A stretch of 64,000 nt of DNA from Polaromonas sp. 39-63-25. Lineage in GTDB: Bacteria; Pseudomonadota; Gammaproteobacteria; Burkholderiales; Burkholderiaceae_C. A program made the position numbers and the translations under genes. The notes under the pieces were generated by a model, which saw only the letters and a program-made list of their open reading frames with translations, had not been told where the DNA came from and searched no databases. The DNA lies in the NCBI RefSeq assembly GCF_002278925.1, contig NZ_NCJH01000007.1:248001-312000 (forward strand), in the 5' to 3' direction. Positions 17,946 through 27,014 of the stretch are shown piece after piece. The stretch's first letter is position 1, and the number at the start of each line of letters is the position of its first letter.

Positions 17946-19072
17946 TGCACCTGCTGTCTGACCTGCTGGGCCGCCCTGCCGCGGCCATCGACACCCCCGC
18001 GCTGGTGATCGACCTCGACGCGATGGAGCGCAACCTGGACCGCATGGCGGCGTTCGCGGCGCAGCACGGCGTCATGCTGCGGCCACACGCCAAGATGCAC
18101 AAAAGCGCCACCCTGGCCAAACTGCAGATGGCCCATGGCGCGGTCGGTGTCTGCGTCCAGAAAACCTCGGAAACCGAAGCGCTGGCGGCGCTGGGCGTCA
18201 ACAACATCTACATCAGCAACGAGGTGGTCTCGCCCTTCAAGCTCAAGCGCGTCATGGCGGTTGCCAGGGAGCTGCAGGCGCTGGGCGGCCAGCTGGCCAT
18301 CGCGGTCGACAGCCTCGAGGGCCTGCGCCGGCTGGCCCAGGCTGCGCACGGCCAGCATGCGGCCATCCGCGTGTTCATCGAAATCGATGTCGGCCATGGG
18401 CGCTGCGGCCTGGCGCCCGGCGCGTCCGCCGTCGCACTGGCCAATGAAATGGCGCTCCACCCGGCGCTGCAATTTGGCGGCCTGCAGGCCTACCACGGAC
18501 GCGCCCAGCATCTGCGCACCGTGGCCGAGCGGCAAAAGGCGATAACGCAGGTGATCACCCATGTGCAGGCCACCCGCGCCGCGCTGCAGGCGGCCGGCCA
18601 CGCAGTGCCGCTGGTGACCGGCGCAGGCACCGGCACCTTTGCGCTGGAAACCGCCAGCGGCGTGTACGGCGAATTGCAGGCGGGCTCCTACCTGTTCATG
18701 GACCGCGACTACGCCGACAACGAACGCGACCCGGCGCAGCCGGTTTTTGAGCACGCACTGTTCGTCAAAAGCCAGGTGATGAGCGTCTGCGCCAGCCATG
18801 CCGTGGTGGACGCCGGGCACAAAAGCCATGCGATTGATTCGGGCCTGCCGACGGTGCACGGCCTGGCGCTGGACTACGCCAACGGCGGCGACGAACACGG
18901 CATCCTGCGCGGCGCGGTGCTGCCGGCGCTGGGCGACACCGTGTGGCTGATCCCCGGCCACTGCGACCCGACCGTCAACCTGCACGAGCACCTGCTGGGC
19001 GTGCGCGGCGGCCTGGAACATGGCACGGTCGAGCAGATCATCAAGGTGGATGCCAGAGGCGCCCTGACCTGA
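17945..19072 (+). CDS. D-threonine aldolase-like PLP-dependent enzyme (DSD1 family)
   Basis: 375 residues. Alanine racemase-type N-terminal barrel with TPALVIDLDAMERNL and the PLP-lysine segment RPHAKMHKS (Lys51 is the candidate Schiff-base residue). The C-terminal domain has the metal-site pattern VVDAGHKSHAIDSG and GHCDPTVNLHEHLLGVRGG, where His and Cys bind the divalent metal in D-threonine aldolase and D-serine dehydratase. It would cleave D-threonine/D-allothreonine-type 3-hydroxy-D-amino acids or dehydrate D-serine; which one is not decidable here. Overlaps the preceding phosphatase gene by one base. Confidence 0.88.
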   Translation: MHLLSDLLGRPAAAIDTPALVIDLDAMERNLDRMAAFAAQHGVMLRPHAKMHKSATLAKLQMAHGAVGVCVQKTSETEALAALGVNNIYISNEVVSPFKLKRVMAVARELQALGGQLAIAVDSLEGLRRLAQAAHGQHAAIRVFIEIDVGHGRCGLAPGASAVALANEMALHPALQFGGLQAYHGRAQHLRTVAERQKAITQVITHVQATRAALQAAGHAVPLVTGAGTGTFALETASGVYGELQAGSYLFMDRDYADNERDPAQPVFEHALFVKSQVMSVCASHAVVDAGHKSHAIDSGLPTVHGLALDYANGGDEHGILRGAVLPALGDTVWLIPGHCDPTVNLHEHLLGVRGGLEHGTVEQIIKVDARGALT

Positions 19073-19085
19073 ACTGACGCAGGCG

Positions 19086-19994
19086 TCAGATGGCGATACT
19101 CGCCCCGGTGCAAGCGAGCCGGTCCAGCGTTTCCTCCCAGCGGCTCAGGTGTTCACCGTGCAGAGCAGTGCCTTCCTCCAGCACGGGCCAGAATGCCCAA
19201 CCGCGAAGACCACTCACCACAAACCACTGGCGCACACTTTGCCGCACGACCCACTGCGGCGTGCGCCAGGGTCCCCAGGGCTCGGCACTTCTTGCAAAGT
19301 CAGGTGTCTGCGCCAAAGCACTCGCCGCATAGGACAGCAGTCCGTAACGACGCGGCTGGCTGGGCTGGCTTGGGCCGTCGTCATAAGTGGCGATTCGCGT
19401 CCGGTCGGCCAGCGCCGCAGGCAGCAGTTCGCTGGTCGTGAGGTGAAAGCCTGTTTCATGGGGCGTGCCTTTGACGGGATGCAGAACCGGCGCCAGGGCC
19501 CAGCCGGTCAACCCGCTGCATCGCAAGGCCTGGGCCGCATCGATTCCGCAGGCGTATTCACCGGTCCATTGGTCAACGAGCGCGATCGTCGACGGCGGCA
19601 CCGGCTTGCTCAGATAAATTTTCGGTGGCAGGCGCACGCGCCACTCGCTTGCGGTCGGGTGCAGGCTGTCCGCGCTCCAGGCCGCGCGGGTCGCCGTTAC
19701 ATCGGAGCGCGATTGGGCGATGGTGCTGCGGCACACCACTTCAAGATGCGATGCGGCATCGATCTCACCACCGGAAAACTGCATGTCACGCAGCAGCGAC
19801 AGCGATTCGCCATGGTCCTGGGCACATCGCAGCACACGTGCGAGCACCGGACCAGTCGCATCGAAGAACCTGGTGAACACATGTCCCACTGCCGCGTTGG
19901 GCCGCGCACCAAGCGCCTTGGCCAACACGGCGTCGGCGGCCAGCTCCCGGGACAGCGCGGGGGAGCAAAGGGTCAGGCGCAGCAGGATCTTCAT
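19086..19994 (-). CDS. Hypothetical protein with a duplicated SGLxGWAxxPVL motif
   Basis: 302 residues, not recognised. No signal peptide or membrane helix is clear. The mid region carries SGLTGWALAPVL (160-171) and the C-terminus SGLRGWAFWPVL (261-272), suggesting two diverged copies of one domain or a structural repeat. Other visible parts: RLPPKIYLSKPVPPS and GFHLTTSELLPAAL. The start ATG 19994 follows the end of a long unrelated antisense frame over the desaturase gene; that frame is rejected. It is convergent with the PLP enzyme gene and divergent from the desaturase fusion gene (129 bp gap). Confidence 0.65.
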   Translation of the reverse strand: MKILLRLTLCSPALSRELAADAVLAKALGARPNAAVGHVFTRFFDATGPVLARVLRCAQDHGESLSLLRDMQFSGGEIDAASHLEVVCRSTIAQSRSDVTATRAAWSADSLHPTASEWRVRLPPKIYLSKPVPPSTIALVDQWTGEYACGIDAAQALRCSGLTGWALAPVLHPVKGTPHETGFHLTTSELLPAALADRTRIATYDDGPSQPSQPRRYGLLSYAASALAQTPDFARSAEPWGPWRTPQWVVRQSVRQWFVVSGLRGWAFWPVLEEGTALHGEHLSRWEETLDRLACTGASIAI

Positions 19995-20123
19995 TCTTGT
20001 CGCGAGGTCGCCATGACCCCAAAGTGGCAAATGGCGTTTTTTACCACGCCCGCTGTATGCCGGCGCCGGTCTCAGGGTTGGCGCTAAGGCGGCGCCAATC
20101 AACGCAGGCGACAATTCCGGACC

Positions 20124-21848
20124 ATGACCCCAAGCCAGATCATCGTTCTCGCCACACCCGTCTTCTTTCTGCTGATCGCGATCGAGTTCGCCTGGGGCTA
20201 CGCGAAGGGCCGCAACACCTACCGCCTCAACGACGCGATCAACAGCATCAGCCTGGGCATGCTCAGCCAGGTCAGCGCGGTGTTCACGCGGCTGTTTCGC
20301 ATCGGCATCTACACCGCCATCTATTCGTCGATGGCGCTGTTTCCTGACGAAGCCTTCTGGACCACCTGGTACGGCTGGCTGATCGCCCTGGTTTTCTACG
20401 ACTTCTGCTACTACTGGCTGCACCGCGCCGGCCACGAAAGCGCCGTCTTCTGGGCCGCGCATGTGGTGCATCACCAGAGCCAGGACTACAACCTGTCCAC
20501 CGCACTTCGCCAGACCAGCAGCGGCGCGCTGCTCGGCTGGATTTTTTATGTGCCGATGGCGATTGCCGGTGTGCCGCCGCTGGTCTTCGGCGTGGTGGTG
20601 CTGATCGACCTGCTTTACCAGTTCTGGGTGCATACCGAACACGTGCCCAAGCTCGGCTGGTTCGACCGCTGGTTCTGCTCGCCCTCCAACCACCGCGTGC
20701 ACCACGCAGTCAACGACAACTATGTCGACAGGAACTACGGCGGCATCCTGATCATCTGGGACCGGCTCTTCGGCAGCTTCCGCGAGGAAGACGAGAAATG
20801 TATTTACGGCACACGCAGCCCGCTCAACAGCTGGGACCCGCTGTGGTCCAACACCGAGGTGTACTGGGCCCTGGCCAAAGACTCCTGGCATGCCAGGAAC
20901 TGGGGTGACAAGCTGCGTATCTGGTTCAAGCCGCCTGGTTGGCGCCCTGCTGACGTGACGGCACGTTTTCCGAAACCGCCTTTTGACATCACGCGGCTGG
21001 AGCGTTACCACCCACCCATGACCCGCACCCTGATGTGGTTCGGCGCCGTGCAGTTTGCCCTTCTGTTGCAGGGCGTCGCCCTGTTCCTCTGGTACGCCGA
21101 CGGCCTGCCGGCCTTGCAGTCGGCCGTCTGGCTGGGGGCGCTGGCGACAGGGCTCTGGGCCGTGGGCGGCGCGCTGCAGGGCCGCCTGACGATGACCGAG
21201 GTGCTGCTGATCGAGGCCGCCGCGCTGGCGACGGCGACCAGCGTCCTTGGGCTGGTGGAGCTGCACCGCGTGTTCAAGCCGCTGGCGCTTTGTTTTGCTC
21301 TTGTTTTTGTAGCTGCTCGCGCATACCCCATAAGGGCTGTTGGCCGATTTGATCTGCTTTTGGGGGCAGGTCTGGTCTTTTCCCTCGCCGGCGATGTTCT
21401 CCTGATGTTTCCCGGTTTCTTCATCCCCGGCCTGCTGTCTTTCCTGGTCGCCCACCTGTTCTACATTGCCCTGTTCAAGCAGGGCCAGGCCTGGTTTCCC
21501 AGCCGGCGCGCGCTGGCGGTGACGCTGGGCGTGGGTGCGCTGATGTACGCCTTCCTGTTTGCCGGGCTCAACCCGGTGCTGCGTTTTGCCGTGGCCGCCT
21601 ACGTGATCGTGATTGCACTGATGGCCGCGCAGGCGATCGGCCGGGCCACGGTGCTGCGTGACAAGGCTTCACTGGGCGTGGCCGTCGGTGCCGGCTTTTT
21701 CATGCTCAGTGACGCGCTGCTGGCCACCAACAAGTTCGCCCAGCCCCTGCCCATGGCCCAGCTGTGGGTGCTGGGCACCTACTACCTCGCGCAAGTCCTG
21801 ATCGTGCACAACGCGCGGCCTGCCACTGCAGGGGAGCGGGCGGGCTGA
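20124..21848 (+). CDS. Sterol desaturase/alkylglycerol monooxygenase-like domain fused to YhhN lysoplasmalogenase-like domain
   Basis: 574 residues, two membrane enzymes in one chain. N-terminal half: fatty acid hydroxylase/sterol desaturase fold with the three His clusters LHRAGHE (from His100), HVVHHQ (from His113) and HRVHHAV (from His190) that bind the diiron centre, in the pattern of alkylglycerol monooxygenase-like proteins. C-terminal half (about 310-560): eight hydrophobic helices with the YhhN/TMEM86 motifs LVFSLAGDVLLM, SFLVAHLFYIALF and GFFMLSDALLATN, including the two Asp residues typical of lysoplasmalogenases. Both mammalian counterparts cut ether lipids, so a combined ether-lipid or plasmalogen-type catabolic role is a reasonable inference. 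Repeat A (21291-21353) forms residues about 390-410. Confidence 0.88.
   Translation: MTPSQIIVLATPVFFLLIAIEFAWGYAKGRNTYRLNDAINSISLGMLSQVSAVFTRLFRIGIYTAIYSSMALFPDEAFWTTWYGWLIALVFYDFCYYWLHRAGHESAVFWAAHVVHHQSQDYNLSTALRQTSSGALLGWIFYVPMAIAGVPPLVFGVVVLIDLLYQFWVHTEHVPKLGWFDRWFCSPSNHRVHHAVNDNYVDRNYGGILIIWDRLFGSFREEDEKCIYGTRSPLNSWDPLWSNTEVYWALAKDSWHARNWGDKLRIWFKPPGWRPADVTARFPKPPFDITRLERYHPPMTRTLMWFGAVQFALLLQGVALFLWYADGLPALQSAVWLGALATGLWAVGGALQGRLTMTEVLLIEAAALATATSVLGLVELHRVFKPLALCFALVFVAARAYPIRAVGRFDLLLGAGLVFSLAGDVLLMFPGFFIPGLLSFLVAHLFYIALFKQGQAWFPSRRALAVTLGVGALMYAFLFAGLNPVLRFAVAAYVIVIALMAAQAIGRATVLRDKASLGVAVGAGFFMLSDALLATNKFAQPLPMAQLWVLGTYYLAQVLIVHNARPATAGERAG
21291..21353 (-). repeat. Repeat A copy inside the desaturase/YhhN gene
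   Basis: Full-length copy: TTTTTGTAGCTGCTCGCGCA then CCCCATAAGGGCTGTTGGCC and GATTTGAT. In reverse complement it reads ATCAAATCGGCCAACAGCCC ... GCGAGCAGCTAC, almost the consensus. In frame, encoding a loop plus helix edge between YhhN segments. Confidence 0.85.
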
Positions 21849-21978
21849 ACGCAAAGCCGCAAGGCCGCTCAGCACGCGACGTGCATCTCGCGGCGATAGG
21901 GAAGCGCATCCGTCGGTGCCGGCCTACAGATGGCGGGCTCATGGGTTCCTATGCTTTTGCATTTAAACAGGAGTTTTC

Positions 21979-22218
21979 ATGCAAGAGCCATCCACCGACC
22001 GCCACCCCATCAGCAACCTGGAATATGACTGGATCACGCTGATCCAGAACAAGGCACAAGCGCTCATGGCCTACGACCAATACATCAAGGATGCCGAGCA
22101 GGCCGGCTCCGCCGAATGCGCCGCATTTTTCCGAAAGGTGCACGACAGCGACAAGGCACAGCTGGCCGAGGCCAAGGGACACTTGGTCGCCGTGCTTCAG
22201 GGAAAAATGGGCAAGTAG
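21979..22218 (+). CDS. Small helical hypothetical protein
   Basis: 79 residues, charged and almost entirely helix-forming (NLEYDWITLIQNKAQALMAY, YIKDAEQAGSAECAAFFRKV, HDSDKAQLAEAKGHLVAVLQ). Preceded by CAGGAG eight bases before the ATG. This resembles conserved short proteins with two antiparallel helices found in Burkholderiales, sometimes near stress genes, but I cannot name the family. Contains no Cys pair or clear metal motif except scattered Glu and His. Confidence 0.65.
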   Translation: MQEPSTDRHPISNLEYDWITLIQNKAQALMAYDQYIKDAEQAGSAECAAFFRKVHDSDKAQLAEAKGHLVAVLQGKMGK

Positions 22219-22228
22219 GCGCACCACG

Positions 22229-22261
22229 CCCGGCGAACGCCGCCAGGCGGAGTTCGCCGGG
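22229..22261. terminator. Hairpin between convergent genes
   Basis: CCCGGCGAAC (22229-22238) pairs perfectly with GTTCGCCGGG (22252-22261). It sits between two convergent stops. There is no U tract on either side, so it may act only as an RNA 3'-end stabiliser. Confidence 0.5.
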
Positions 22262-22265
22262 ACAG

Positions 22266-23009
22266 TCAGTCTGCTTGGCACCAGCGACCGGACGCCGTGC
22301 ACACACTGACCGGCGTACCGTTCAGCCAGACCTGCTCTTTGTCCAGCAGCAAGGCGGTCGAAGGGTCGATGTCGAAGCTGATCCCCAGGGCCTGCCCGAC
22401 AGCGGCATTCTCAATGGGCAGTTCCCAGGTCAGGAACACCAGGCTGCAGTCCTGCCCGGCTGGAAAATCGGCCGCATCAAAGCCAGGGCCGCGGCGCTTG
22501 ATCACGGCATGCGGCTGACCGGTATCGAAGACCACCACCGTGCCCCGGCGCAGGGGAATGCGATGACCTGTTGCCGGGAAATGCAGGTCCAGGCCCTTGT
22601 CCTCGCCTAGGAAGAGATTGCAGAAGGCCGCACCGCCATACTGCGCGCCATCGTGGTGGTAACGCGCGCCGCGGCAGGCCATCAGGGCGACGTCACAGGC
22701 AGCAAGCTCCACTTGCAGGCTCAGCGTGTGTGTCCAGTCCGACACCGCCTGCACGCAGCGCCGGTAGTCCGGCCAGCGCGCACGCGCTCGCACCAAAGGC
22801 AAGGCCTCGACATCTCCGGGTTCCAGTTCCAGGCGCAGCGAGATCTCCCGTTCCCAGTCGGCCACCAGCCTGGCCGGTGGCGCTGGCACGTCGACCGTGG
22901 CCGACAGCACGATATCACTCACGCTGCGGCTGCGCATGACATCGCCACTGCGGAAATAGGAAACCAGACGGTCTCCCACGCGGGGTGATGGTGGAAGGGG
23001 AGCGCTCAT
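22266..23009 (-). CDS. 2OG-Fe(II) oxygenase-like protein
   Basis: 247 residues with a double-stranded beta-helix core of the prolyl-4-hydroxylase type. First Fe ligands: ARYHHDGAQYGGAAFCNLFL (H-x-D); second half: GHRIPLRRGTVVVFDTGQPHAVIKR giving the distal His and the following basic residue for 2-oxoglutarate. The N-terminus chosen (ATG 23009, MSAPLPPSP) excludes an upstream low-quality extension that the open frame allows. Substrate unknown. Borders the low-GC cassette-like region. Confidence 0.8.
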   Translation of the reverse strand: MSAPLPPSPRVGDRLVSYFRSGDVMRSRSVSDIVLSATVDVPAPPARLVADWEREISLRLELEPGDVEALPLVRARARWPDYRRCVQAVSDWTHTLSLQVELAACDVALMACRGARYHHDGAQYGGAAFCNLFLGEDKGLDLHFPATGHRIPLRRGTVVVFDTGQPHAVIKRRGPGFDAADFPAGQDCSLVFLTWELPIENAAVGQALGISFDIDPSTALLLDKEQVWLNGTPVSVCTASGRWCQAD

Positions 23010-23169
23010 TTGCCCCAGTGTAGTCAGGGGGGCGTGAGCCCCTTGGCGAGGGCGCGGCCGCAGAGCTGGCCCAAACACCGTCGTTGCCTGAGAATGGCAC
23101 ACCTTGAACTGAAATCGTGACGGCGACTTTGTCAAATTCAATATACCTGTATAAACACGCAGTCAATCA

Positions 23170-23275
23170 AACTAACGTCAATGACTACAAACATCTTTTC
23201 AGGTTCTTCCGCGCCATATTGTCTGGCGAGGTGCCATGTTGTTCCGCACCTTTTCGGGACATACCAAAGTTAAAC
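23170..23275 (+). other. Possible recombination site (attC/attI-like) at left edge of cassette region
   Basis: Ends in GTTAAAC (23269-23275), the GTTRRRY core consensus of integron sites, and begins near ACTAAC (about 23171), which resembles the inverse core. It lies 8 bp before the start of the first cassette-like gene. The intervening sequence folds only weakly by eye. No integrase gene is seen beside it. Confidence 0.4.
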
Positions 23276-23282
23276 GGCAAGA

Positions 23283-24011
23283 ATGCCCCGGCTTCCAATC
23301 CGTACTCACTTTGTCGTAGCGATTGAACTCGCCGCGTTGATTGCGTCTGTCGTTCTCGCCGTATTGTGGATGTCAAAGCCCATAGGAGCTTTCGAGCCCT
23401 ACCTGGTTGCTACAGGTCTCGTCTTTGTCGTTACTGAGGCGTATCGGCGCTATGAGGGCAGGCTGTTCCGAACTGAGGGAGTCGAAAGAACGGCAGCTGA
23501 ACGCGTTCGCCACCATGACGCGCTTCGCGACCAGTTCAAGGAGGAGATCGACCGGTGCAGGGCAGAGAATCTGCGAAAAGATGTGATCATCCGCCACGTA
23601 AATCGGTTGGATGACTATCCGAACAACAAAGAAGGCCCGGGAATCTCACCGTGGTTCAAGGCAGGTTTGCTTGACACCTATCACATGGGCATCAAAGTTG
23701 GCCTTGGGTGGTATGGCCTCGTTCAAAGTGACCGTGGATTGCGACGTGCGGACTACCAAAATGCGGAGGAAGGCGAGCTGACAGCAATGCTACTGGGCGA
23801 GATTCCTTATGACTTTATAGAGTCAATGAATGTCCGAGGTGACGAGTACTACTACCTTCCCCACATCTTTTGCCATTTTGCTAATCACGGCGAACCGTAC
23901 CAGCGGTTGTTCTATGCACAGGAAATTAGCATGGGCCACGGGCATTCGTACTGGAAGGAGATTGCAAGTTATGAAGAGGTCAAACGGAATGGCAAGGCGA
24001 GCGCCACGTGA
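23283..24011 (+). CDS. Hypothetical membrane-anchored protein, first cassette-like gene
   Basis: 242 residues, unrecognised. The N-terminus has two hydrophobic helices (THFVVAIELAALIASVVLAV and EPYLVATGLVFVVTEAYRRY), then a charged helical segment (GVERTAAERVRHHDALRDQF) and a soluble domain with GPGISPWFKAGLLDTYHMGIK, VGLGWYGLV and YYYLPHIFCHF. Base composition is visibly less GC-rich and codon use less biased than in neighbouring genes. The ATG starts 7 bases after a GTTAAAC core and the stop is followed within 10 bases by a palindromic site: the layout of an integron gene cassette. No function assigned. Confidence 0.7.
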   Translation: MPRLPIRTHFVVAIELAALIASVVLAVLWMSKPIGAFEPYLVATGLVFVVTEAYRRYEGRLFRTEGVERTAAERVRHHDALRDQFKEEIDRCRAENLRKDVIIRHVNRLDDYPNNKEGPGISPWFKAGLLDTYHMGIKVGLGWYGLVQSDRGLRRADYQNAEEGELTAMLLGEIPYDFIESMNVRGDEYYYLPHIFCHFANHGEPYQRLFYAQEISMGHGHSYWKEIASYEEVKRNGKASAT

Positions 24012-24018
24012 AGTTGCT

Positions 24019-24105
24019 GTTTAACATGTCAATCGACACGGACCCACAACAGCAAGAGGCGGCTGCGCCGCGCGTGTTGGTGGTTCGGTCATTTTCACGG
24101 TAAGC
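24019..24105 (+). other. attC-like palindrome between the two cassette genes
   Basis: Starts with GTTTAAC (24019-24025, matches RYYYAAC) and ends with GGTAAGC (24099-24105, one mismatch to GTTRRRY). The interior can fold as one long hairpin: CGGACC pairs with GGTTCG (one G-T wobble), CCACAACA pairs with TGTTGGTGG leaving one unpaired G as attC sites do, and GGCGGC pairs with GCCGC around a TGC loop. The last 24 bases match the second site at 19 of 24 positions. Confidence 0.55.
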
Positions 24106-24110
24106 GGCAA

Positions 24111-24854
24111 ATGGAGCGGTCAGCGGCTGACGACGATCTCGTAACCTGCCCAAGCTGCGGCCAACGCGACTCGCTCGTCATTCGATGGATGCCCGAGATC
24201 GACTATCGCGTCCACGCTCGGACAGAGGTCGGCTGTGAACGTTGTCAATTGTGGCAGTCTGCGAAGGAGGATCGGTGGGCCTTCGCCGATTGGAACCACT
24301 GGGCCTGCGCAGAGTGGGCTCGGAAAGGTCAACAGCACCCGCATGCAACGCTGTATGCACTGCTGGTTAAAGAGGGGCAGTTGGAACGCGCGCAAATGGC
24401 CGCGGCTGCCAACGTAAGCGAGTACCTTAAGAACGAAGTTGCTAGTCGGTGCGTATGGAAGACTGGCGACCGCTTCGAGTCGCTCGATTGGCCAAGGGGG
24501 CGCTGGTCAGTGCGTTCTGTCGAGGCCGTCTACGGAACAAACACCGGGCCTTTCTCGATAGTCAAAGCAATCGAGATACTGCCCAGCGGCATTCTTGGCG
24601 AGGAGAAACACGAGTTTTGGGATCATCAAGCCAGATTAAGGAGGCTATCGCCATACGCTCGGCCCAGGGAATGGTCTCAAGTCCACACTGGAGACCGATG
24701 CCTCCTCGATGGATTTCCCGGATTGGTCCTCTCCGCGGACACCACCAAGAGGTTGGCCGTCATCAGAATCGACGCCGGCAATGAGGAGGTTCACATTGCA
24801 CGCCTCAGCAGCCTTCAAGTTCCTGTTCACCGCCTGGAGCGCGATGACGCCTAG
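24111..24854 (+). CDS. Hypothetical zinc-ribbon protein, second cassette-like gene
   Basis: 247 residues, unrecognised. The N-terminal ~45 residues form a probable zinc ribbon: CPSCGQRD and, further on, GCERCQLW. A middle Trp-rich segment (ADWNHWACAEWARKG) and a C-terminal beta-rich part (VHTGDRCLLDGFPGLVLSAD, KRLAVIRID) with an SH3/Tudor-like look follow. It begins 5 bases after a GGTAAGC core, and its TAG stop lies inside a GCCTAGC sequence that starts the next putative attC site. Lower GC than the flanks. Function unknown. Confidence 0.68.
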   Translation: MERSAADDDLVTCPSCGQRDSLVIRWMPEIDYRVHARTEVGCERCQLWQSAKEDRWAFADWNHWACAEWARKGQQHPHATLYALLVKEGQLERAQMAAAANVSEYLKNEVASRCVWKTGDRFESLDWPRGRWSVRSVEAVYGTNTGPFSIVKAIEILPSGILGEEKHEFWDHQARLRRLSPYARPREWSQVHTGDRCLLDGFPGLVLSADTTKRLAVIRIDAGNEEVHIARLSSLQVPVHRLERDDA

Positions 24855-24925
24855 CCCGCCGTATGCGGACTCCCGTACAAGAGGCATGGCCACGCCGTTG
24901 CGGTCCGCTCAATTTCACGTTAAAC
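24849..24925 (+). other. attC-like site after the second cassette gene
   Basis: Begins GCCTAGC (one mismatch to RYYYAAC, overlapping the stop codon) and ends TTTCACGTTAAAC with a perfect GTTRRRY core at 24919-24925. GCGGAC (24865-24870) can pair with GTCCGC (24903-24908). The distance from the previous core (820 bp) is close to that of the first cassette (830 bp). Confidence 0.5.
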
Positions 24926-25054
24926 CCCGTTTTTGCTAGCGACCCTTCTCGCATTTTTCTTCAACAATTTTTCCGAGTCCACTCTCTGGTGACCGTTCCT
25001 TAAGCACGCTCCGGAATAGCCACATTTCCGCTGTTCCCCGCTGATTCTCCGGGA

Positions 25055-25783
<729 letters not shown>

Positions 25784-25787
25784 GGGG

Positions 25788-27014
25788 TCACATCCGTATC
25801 GCCTGCGCCGGGTCCAGCGCCGCAGCGCGGCGCGCCGGTGCCACCGCGGCCAGCACACCACACACGGTGGCGATCAGCGCCACCTGCAGGGCCGTGGCCA
25901 ATGGCAGGCCGATCACAAACAGCGGCAGCCCGTCGGAGCCGCGCACAAATTTCGTGAACAGCCAGATCATCAGCACGGCCAGCGCAATGCCGAGTGCCGA
26001 GCCGAGCGCGCCCACCACCGCGCCCTGCACCAGGAAAAGCCGCAGGATCTGCCCGCGCGTGGCGCCCATGGCGCGCAAAATTCCGATCTCGCGGCGCTTT
26101 TGCACCACCGACACGACCAGCACGCTGGCGATGCCCAGCACCACCACCACCAGCACCACCCCGCGTATCAGCGCGGTGCTGACCGACTGGGCGTTGAGGG
26201 CTGACACCAGCTGCGCGTTGCTCTCCTGCCAGCTTTCAATCTTGTAGGGAAACTGCCGGCGCAGGTCACTGGCAAGCTCCTGCGCCGACCACACGTCCTT
26301 CACGGTCAGGTCCAGACTGGTGGCGCCGCCGGGCAGACCCAGCAGGTTTTGCGCCGCGCGCAGCGGCACGATGACGGTGCGCCGGTTCAGGTCCTTGACG
26401 CCCAGGTCCACCAGCGCGGTGACACGCACCGAGTCGCTGACCAGGCCGGTCTGCACGGTCAGGCGGTCACCGGCGCGCACGCCCAGATCGGCCGCCAGCT
26501 CACGGCCGACGATGGCCTCGCCCGGCGCCAGCCGCGCGGTGCCGCTGATCACCTTGCTGCGCAGCCCGACGACGCGGTCGTAGCGGTCCAGATCCACGCC
26601 CAGCAGCGCTATCGCCTGGGTGGCTTCACCGCGCAGGGCCAGGCCGGCACCCGACACCATGGGGGATACGCCGGCAATGCCGGGCAGGGCTTCGAGCAGC
26701 GGCATCAGGGCCTGCCAGTTGGCGACCGAACGCAGGCGCTGCGCGCGCGGCTGGGTGTCGGTCAGCGCGGTGGTGCCCGGCACGGCCGGCCAAGCGGGCG
26801 TGACCACGTCGTCCGGCGCACGCACGCTGATGTGCGCCTGCGCGCCCAGGGTCTTGGTCAGGGTGCTGCCCTGCAGGCCGCTGATCAGCGCCGAAATGTA
26901 GGCGATGACCGCCACACCGGCCGCCACACCGACGATGATGAGCACCGTCTGCATGCGCCCCTCGCGCAGGAAACGCAGCGCCACGCGCCATTCGAAACCA
27001 AGCCCGGGAAACAT
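25788..27014 (-). CDS. FtsX-like ABC transporter permease (DevC type)
   Basis: 408 residues. Starts with the membrane-proximal FEWRVALRFLREGRMQTVLIIVGVAAGVAVIAYI, a ~230-residue periplasmic domain (MacB_PCD-like), then three C-terminal helices with the FtsX segment VLVVVVLGIASVLVVSVVQK followed by RREIGILRAMGATRGQILRLFLVQG, the coupling motif of this superfamily. It follows the membrane-fusion gene without a gap and precedes the ATPase gene. Unlike MacB, ATPase and permease are separate chains, matching DevC. Confidence 0.92.
   Translation of the reverse strand: MFPGLGFEWRVALRFLREGRMQTVLIIVGVAAGVAVIAYISALISGLQGSTLTKTLGAQAHISVRAPDDVVTPAWPAVPGTTALTDTQPRAQRLRSVANWQALMPLLEALPGIAGVSPMVSGAGLALRGEATQAIALLGVDLDRYDRVVGLRSKVISGTARLAPGEAIVGRELAADLGVRAGDRLTVQTGLVSDSVRVTALVDLGVKDLNRRTVIVPLRAAQNLLGLPGGATSLDLTVKDVWSAQELASDLRRQFPYKIESWQESNAQLVSALNAQSVSTALIRGVVLVVVVLGIASVLVVSVVQKRREIGILRAMGATRGQILRLFLVQGAVVGALGSALGIALAVLMIWLFTKFVRGSDGLPLFVIGLPLATALQVALIATVCGVLAAVAPARRAAALDPAQAIRM

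Noticed and set aside
19995-21455. N-terminal extension (to 789 residues) of the hypothetical protein at 19086-19994
   Set aside because: The extra part is antisense to the desaturase fusion and has shadow-like composition; the ATG at 19994 gives a sensible start.
22500-25050. Integron integrase gene next to the cassettes
   Set aside because: No tyrosine recombinase-like translation is found in any frame in or beside the region, so no intI is claimed.
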